From contig NC_037272.1 in the NCBI RefSeq assembly GCF_000002425.4, positions 13,528,174 to 13,592,173 of the forward strand: a DNA stretch of 64,000 nucleotides, given 5' to 3'. A program made the position numbers and the translations under genes. This document shows, piece after piece, positions 57,920 through 64,000 of this stretch; position 1 is the stretch's first letter, and every line of letters starts with the position of its first letter. The notes below the pieces were generated by a model. It was not told where the DNA came from, did no database searches, and saw only the letters and a program-made list of their open reading frames with translations. The stretch comes from Physcomitrium patens (Eukaryota; Streptophyta; Bryopsida; Funariales; Funariaceae).

Positions 57920-59208
57920 CTTAGTTGATTAAGAGCCTTTTTAGTCAAGTAAGACTATATAATGTACATAGTCAAAGATGAATGCCATAATAATATTATT
58001 GCAATACCGTACTTATTTAAGTTCATGTTGTAGTAACTAGACCACCAAAATGTGTGACAAATACATGAGAGGAAGTATTTAATTCTTATCAATAGATGAA
58101 ACATAGCTAGAAGATTTCTTATAATGATGACAAATCTAATTTGCTAAAGAAAGAATCAAAAGAAGTGATGTCAAGCATGTTGTAGGCCACTTTTATTAGC
58201 TTTTATCATACAAAAGTATGATAGCAACTCCTTTCTTTTCACCCCTTATAAAACAATGAAGACCTATTGGTGCAACTACCAATTTAAGATATACAAAATC
58301 ATCAATAGGAAGATGACAAGAATCATAATTCTATGAATTCTCTTAATACTCTTTTCCATCCTTGCTTTTAAGCATCTAAATACTATTGGACAAGCCATCC
58401 TTCACATAAAGAATTGTGCACCTTGCTTTAACATCAGTGTTGTAGGTACCTCATGTTGCAAATATACACTATCTCTTTTGAAGGATCTTTACAACTAAGA
58501 TTGATAAGCTCCACTACAAATATAAGCATATTATAGGATATTGCAATGTTAAAGAATACCTAAGTTTCTTTTAAAACCACTCATTTAAAAACCTCTTATT
58601 TAATAAAATTTTAATTATTTGTACTCACTTAATTATTTATATCTATCAAAATGAATAAAATAAAATTTATTTTATATGAACATTTTGTATACTTTTTTGA
58701 AAACTTTTGATATACTTGTAATTATAATCATATACAACTTGAACCAATATTTTATATATTTATGTATAATAACCATTTAATATTAACTTATCTTTCACTT
58801 TATATTTTTTTATTTTTAAAGAGATTTGATAGTAATTAATTAAGAAATTAAGGAATTAAAATTAAACATCCTACTCTAAACAATCTTTCAACTAGATATC
58901 AAAAAGTAATCAATATATATAGTTGTGCTACAAACTGAATGGTTGCACCAATTCAAAAATTTGACATTCTTAAAAATTCAAAAGTATCAAACAGAAAGAA
59001 AGAAAGAAAATAATAATAATAATAATAATAATCAATAAAATGAAAACACAATAAAATAGAATAAAAACACATTATTTGTAATTTTTAGCAGCTATGAAAC
59101 ACACATATCAAACTCATTTAAGAAACATCACTCATTTAATTGATAGAAAATAATGAGAGTAACATTCAACACAACAAATACATATATTTTAAACTATCAT
59201 ACATATAT

Positions 59209-59243
<35 letters not shown>

Positions 59244-59435
59244 TTCAAAAATATAACACAATACATTTACAAGTAATTTGATTACAAAAAATATTGAACT
59301 ACCTTGAAAAAACAAAAGTATCAGAACTAATATCAGTTCTTCTATGAAAAATAAAATTTTAAATACATCCACTTATTTGCCGCTACTTAAAGTAGTTAAC
59401 ATACATTTTTAATGTATTGACTTTTACTGGAACAT

Positions 59436-59469
<34 letters not shown>

Positions 59470-59868
59470 TTAGAAATGGTCACTTATTAATCAAAATTAG
59501 AATTTTATTTGAAACTATTTTAAATTTTCATTAACACGCATTCAAAATAAGTGATACATCAATAAACAGAATTTTTGGTCTTGAACCAAAACCCCAAAAG
59601 CCACTTTAAGCATGTGAATAAATTGATTGTTTAAAGTGATCAGCATCTAAACAATTGGGGTTTGTCATGGATTGTCATTTTTATAATTGTAAATAAAATT
59701 AATCCATCATGTTAAAGATATCATGAACTTTCTTTGAAAAAGTGTAGTACAGTGTTTTCATGATATCGCACAAGCCAATGTTGTAAAAATCAGGAGTTGT
59801 AATTAAAGTAGGAAGATCATAAGCAAATAACCATTGAAAGAGAGGTTCTAGTTACTTTTTCGTCTGTT
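57920..59868. other. AT-rich intergenic with microsatellites
   Basis: GAAA repeats at 58993-59009, TAA repeats at about 59010-59031, an AT run at 59214-59241 and a 28-base A run at 59442-59469. No gene recognised. Confidence 0.5.
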
Positions 59869-59940
59869 AGGTCCCGGCGAGATTCGAACTCACGCTACTG
59901 GATTCAAAGTTCAATGTCCTGACCGCTAGACTACGGGACC
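59869..59940 (-). tRNA. tRNA-Gln (anticodon UUG)
   Basis: 72 nt. The minus strand folds as a cloverleaf: acceptor GGTCCCG with CGGGACC, D arm GTCTAGCGGTCAGGAC, anticodon loop CTTTGAA, T arm GTGAG-TTCGAAT-CTCGC, discriminator T. Internal promoter boxes are intact, including GTTCGAATC. The anticodon stem TTGAA/TCCAG has an A-C mismatch at the 30-40 pair and a T-G pair at its base. No intron, no encoded CCA. No clear oligo-T terminator in the first 40 nt downstream. Probably a nuclear tRNA gene, perhaps weakened. Confidence 0.88.
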
Positions 59941-62687
59941 AGGATATTATCTGCAGCTTGACTAATTTAAGTTACGACCCTTGAATTGATGCATTTTTAT
60001 ATACTTGAAGAATACTGAACAGTAAATTTGAGTGCCTATCTCGAACTTCGTCACATTCTGTCCGGATTCTTCACTACCCTCCCTTCTTGTGTCTGAAATT
60101 GAAGTCCATAAAACCCTATCTGCATGTGTTCGGGTTGAGCGTCGAGGCCGGAAAAAGAACTAAACCCATAAGAGGAAATTCTGGTGTAGAGGCCCGTAAG
60201 AGCGAATTTTCCTCAAAAACTGCGGCGTTTTTTGAAAAATGGTAATTCCCAGAGTCTCAAACCAGCGGAGACCATCCTAAACACTCCCATTCGGGGAGGG
60301 GGGCGGAATGTGCACTTAATAGCGAGCGCCACATGGATTTCATGAGAAAGGCGCACGTCCTTCAGTGCAGCTAAGTCGAAACACCGGCTACCTCGCCATG
60401 ATTCTCGAAGTGGCCCCCATCACGCACACCACCCGAAACCAGCAAATCCTAGCTCAGTATTGCGGCCCTCGAACCTCGAGTCTTCTACTCTACTCGACAT
60501 CATCACAAGAACTTAATAATAATAATAAAAAGAGCAGAAGTTGAGTTTTGCTTTTTGATCGTTTGGACAATGGCACCCTCACCGACTCCTATTTTAAGTT
60601 CTGTCTGTGCTATGGAAACATCTGCTTCAATCATAGTGCAGTGATCGCTGCGAGCGTTAACATGCAACAATAATATGTTTTTGTTTTGTTTTGATACAAA
60701 TAGAGATTGCAGAAATGAGAAATAATATACTAGGATCCCAGCCAGGATTGGTGACTCCCCTAGTACTAACAGATAGGGTTAACTTACCGGTCAGTGCTAG
60801 TTCCTACTAGTTTCCACTTGCATATATTTAACGTCCAAATGAGCAGCACTTTGTTAGCAAACCACTGACGTTGAAATTGTTTAAAAAATTGTTCTCCACT
60901 CTCAGGGTGTCGTTATCACTTGTGTTGGGATTGGATCCATGCCATTTGACCATATTCTATGAGATTTAATCATATCTTATTATGCATTTTTTGTGTGGTG
61001 ACTAGTATATCCCATTAAAGACTACATTATTTTATTCAAGCAAGAGGAGCCAAGTAATGGCATCCTATAGGAGTAGCCACATCCTGATTACTTTCTGTAA
61101 TTTGTGTAGGGTTTTATATGCAAAAATATAATGTTTCTAGTTGGATAAAAAATCTATGGGCCAAATGTCCCTTCTCCCCATTCTACTCCTTGTATTGATT
61201 ACTTTGCCAATGTCATTGGCACCACTATAGCCATTAGTATCTATAGTATCACATGTCGTTGATGCAGTGTAAGTAAAATTTTTACTCTAAGTAGGATTAG
61301 TGCCAGTCAATAGTATGAATTAGAATAGAATGTGTTTCTACTTTTTTCATAAATAATGTTGTCCAATATATATGAATAGTAATCATTGCATTATGTGCCA
61401 TTTATATATATTAGGCAATATTGAACTATGCTTCTATTAATTTTGTTGTGCAACATATTAACAAAGATGGCTCAATGCCAAATAAGCCACATTAAAGTGG
61501 CTTCTTTTCAAATCTGCTTTGAGTCCTAAGTATTGAGCCATCTTAATTTATAGTTTTGAAAGTGGATTCTTGACCACTTACACTCTACTACAAAAAGAAC
61601 CACATGACATTTTTTAAGTGTTGTTTGGCATAAAGCAGCTATGTAACTTATAAAGGGAGCTTGTTTGCTCCAATTGTAATACCTTGGATCCCACTTTAAA
61701 TAAATTGATTCACTTATAGAAGAAGAAAATCCATATCTTTTTTGAACTACATTGGACTATAACTATTGTTATATAATAGAGTTATTCAATGATGCATGTT
61801 AATTCTTGAGTCTATTCATTCTTTTTTATAGTACCAAAATGTATTATAAGGTATATCATTATTATGTTAATTGAATATGTTTGATACTTCATTAATAGCC
61901 ATGTATTAATTTGTCTTATTTTTATTAGGTAGTATGGGGAGATTTGCCACAATTGCATTTAGAAGTTAATATATTCTTTTGGATTATATAATCCAACATA
62001 TTTTCCTAGTAGAGATTGTAAATAATTAAGGTTTAATAATTTATGCAAATTTTGGTGGAGTAAGTATGTAAGGGCTTGTTAAGCTCCTATCTCTTGAGGT
62101 TGGAGTCCAAATTTAATACACATAGATTTTTGCAATAAAAGTGGCTTTTTATGAGTACATCTTTGAGCCTTGCTTTATATAAAGCATCAGCACATAATTT
62201 TAAAAAATCCAAGGAAATACTCTATATTGCTAGATAATACTTCAAGGCATACTAAAAGAACATATTAGATTTTTGATACGAATATTTTAAGTACTCTTAT
62301 GACTTTGTTCTATATAATAAAGCCTTACTTGTTTTGGTGTGAAAGAAGAGTAAAGTAATCTAAACTTAATTGCCACCAATCGCCTTAATATGATTGTGAG
62401 TAACCAAATCAAAATCTAATTATTAGATATAAATTGGATTGAAATGATTAAAAAAACTTCAAATATCTACTTAAATAACAATACAACTATAGCATTGCAT
62501 AGATGTATAAGATTAATATTGCATGCATGATCGGATTAACAACTTTGGATCTATTTCACCTTTATATGAGTTTGTTGAAGTAAGTCAGCTACAAAGTAAT
62601 TTTTCAAATCTGATTTAATTTTTATAATGTGTTATTCAATACCACCTTAGATAGATATAAAGTAAAATATTTTCAATACTAATACAT
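59941..62687. other. Low-copy patch, then AT-rich intergenic
   Basis: GC-richer at 60040-60660 with no recognisable frame or RNA (a G run GGGGAGGGGGGCGG near 60293). AT-rich from 60700 on. Nothing coding seen. Confidence 0.45.
61464..61544. repeat. Nested inverted repeat
   Basis: Outer arms AAGATGGCTCAAT (61464-61476) and ATTGAGCCATCTT (61532-61544) are perfect over 13 bp. Inside, AAGCCAC (61484-61490) pairs with GTGGCTT (61497-61503). It could form a branched hairpin or be a very small inverted-repeat element. Confidence 0.7.
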
Positions 62688-63218
62688 TATCAAGAACATA
62701 TATATTTATTTCAATAATTATTCAAATATTATGAATAGATAAAAGTAGATTAGTTTGATAATATTTTATAGAAAAGCTTTTTAGAAGCTATAGATGTAGT
62801 TTCACTTTTATACAAGTCTATAGGTGATTAATAGGTTAGAGACTTGGCCAAAAAATTAGCCACATGTGGCACGTATTGATAGCTTGTGGTACAAACTAAG
62901 GATGTGGCATACATATAAAAACTTGCCTTAAAAATTAAGACATATTTCTTACAAATTAGACCCCTATTAGAAGTTGTATAGAATATTTTCATGTAGCTTC
63001 TAATTTGATAATATATATGGAAGTAAGAGTGAAGCCTTCTTTATTCTTATCAATTTTTTTTTAGTCCTTAGTCTTATTTCAAGACTTTTCAATCTTCTTG
63101 TCTTTCAAAATAGCTATTTTAATTTTGATACTATATTAATTTTGAATAAATATCTATTTTTTAAAGTTATACAAGAATATATTGAATTTGTTATTCTTTA
63201 AAATTCATATTCTTAATA
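62688..63218 (+). repeat. Gy-K LTR
   Basis: Starts TATCAAGAACATATATATT (mutated TGTCA) and has the family landmarks AAGCTTTTTAGAAGC, then GTCTATAGGTGATTAATAGG, then ATATATATGGAAGTAAGAGTG. The 3' end is approximate. Confidence 0.7.
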
Positions 63219-64000
63219 GTTTGATATGAGTGCTAATTTATTATTCTTATTTTGTTTGTAGAAATGAGTAAACTACTCTACTCCTATTATTGTGTTTTAA
63301 AGGTGACACACTATCCACCTTCAATCTAATATATTTCCTTAATAGAGATTTTTTTCTTAAAGAAATTAGACTATCAATCTTTATCAAAATTTTCATTTAA
63401 CATTAGAAGCTGTAGATTATCCTCATTTAATTTGACTTGTAGATTTGTTTGAGTTGTCTGTAAAAGAAAAAATTATAGATGCTACTCTTAGCAGAAGTGA
63501 GAATAGATTTGCAACTATTACAAATCTTCACGAGTTTATCAATATTCTTAAAGTAGAAAGCTCATGTATCTTTAATCTTAATTATAAAGTTTAAAATCTA
63601 TGCCAAAAAATTATATAATTGAAAGAAGTAAATAAATTAAGTTTACAATTAAATCTAAGTAATCTTACTACTACAAGTATAAGGAAGGCAAAGATAAGTA
63701 TAGTAGAGAAGTTTGATAGAATAAGATTGAAGTTTTGAAGAATTTTATAATAAGTAAAATTTTATCTAAGATTGCATCTTTTTTAATATTTTAATGGATT
63801 TATTTAAGTTACATTATAGATGCATTTCTTTCTAGAAGTACTTTCTTTTGGTTTATATCTTTGATGAAAAAGGATTTACAATTATTCTATAATTTAAATT
63901 CATTCTTAAAAATTTTATAGGCCATATTTGAAAAAAGTGATTGAAAAAAGATAAAATTTTCTAAACAATATCTACTGCTATCATTGATTGCCAAAGAATA
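62688..64000 (+). mobile_element. Gy-K: family element, 5' part
   Basis: LTR (62688-63218), a degenerate primer-site-like TTTGATATGAGTGC, then leader and a decayed gag. Near 63700-63740 the gag word corresponding to EKFDGTRSKF is recognisable as EKFDRIRLKF. It continues past the right edge. Confidence 0.65.

Noticed and set aside
57950-58600. Possible decayed copia or host gene
   Set aside because: Some words look codon-like, but no domain, motif or continuous frame could be supported on either strand.
59212-59469. AT and A runs as an origin or telomere-like sequence
   Set aside because: Plain microsatellites without the plant telomere unit or any other origin-like feature.
1-64000. CRISPR array, operons or bacterial signals
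   Set aside because: No regularly spaced repeats with unique spacers, no bacterial gene organisation. All content is plant-nuclear in type.

Overview
The window looks like nuclear DNA of a land plant, most likely a bryophyte and probably a moss. It is very AT-rich and dominated by decayed LTR retrotransposons. Small islands of GC-richer low-copy sequence lie between them. The one gene recognised with certainty is an intronless plant-type CHMP1 (ESCRT-III) gene at 25841-26464. One nuclear-type tRNA-Gln(UUG) gene lies at 59869-59940. The species call is an inference from base composition and CHMP1 similarity, not a database result.

Layout. 1-2340: 5' part of a minus-strand Ty3/gypsy element (Gy-1) with an intact gag, an open protease frame and an LTR carrying a dense heat-shock-element array. 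2341-about 7190: a second, unrelated minus-strand gypsy element (Gy-2), cut in its RNase H by Gy-1. About 7190-7860: tandem repeats. 7860-15001: a minus-strand element of Athila/Tat type (Gy-3) with a tRNA-Asp primer site and only its 5' LTR. 15002-24649: fragments and one long decayed copy (Gy-B) of a chromodomain gypsy family related to Gy-1, plus a solo LTR of the Gy-3 family. 25270-28540: low-copy island with CHMP1 and a possible unknown transcript. 28960-30216: a split LTR. 31864-45141: a Ty1/copia element whose 5' LTR holds a 1.26-kb unclassified insertion. Its body holds a complete chromovirus (Gy-C, 35343-42957), which itself holds a second, oppositely oriented copy of the 1.26-kb element. 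45480-48270: second low-copy island with a 173-codon orphan reading frame. 49116-57919: a degraded minus-strand chromovirus (Gy-D). 59869-60660: tRNA gene and a GC-richer patch. 62688-64000: the start of another family copy (Gy-K) running off the right edge.

How the parts fit. Gy-1, Gy-B, Gy-C, Gy-D, Gy-K and several loose LTRs form one family. Its LTRs are TGTCA...TGACA, the initiator-Met-type primer site sits about 20 nt from the LTR end, gag stops at TAG and protease-pol follows in the -1 frame. The protease active site reads Asp-Ser-Arg in place of Asp-Ser-Gly in three copies. Target duplications and shared LTR lengths give a relative order: copia first, then Gy-C inside it, then the 1.26-kb element inside Gy-C. 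A separate 1.26-kb copy is in the copia 5' LTR. All coordinates of decayed elements are approximate unless a terminal motif or target duplication is stated.
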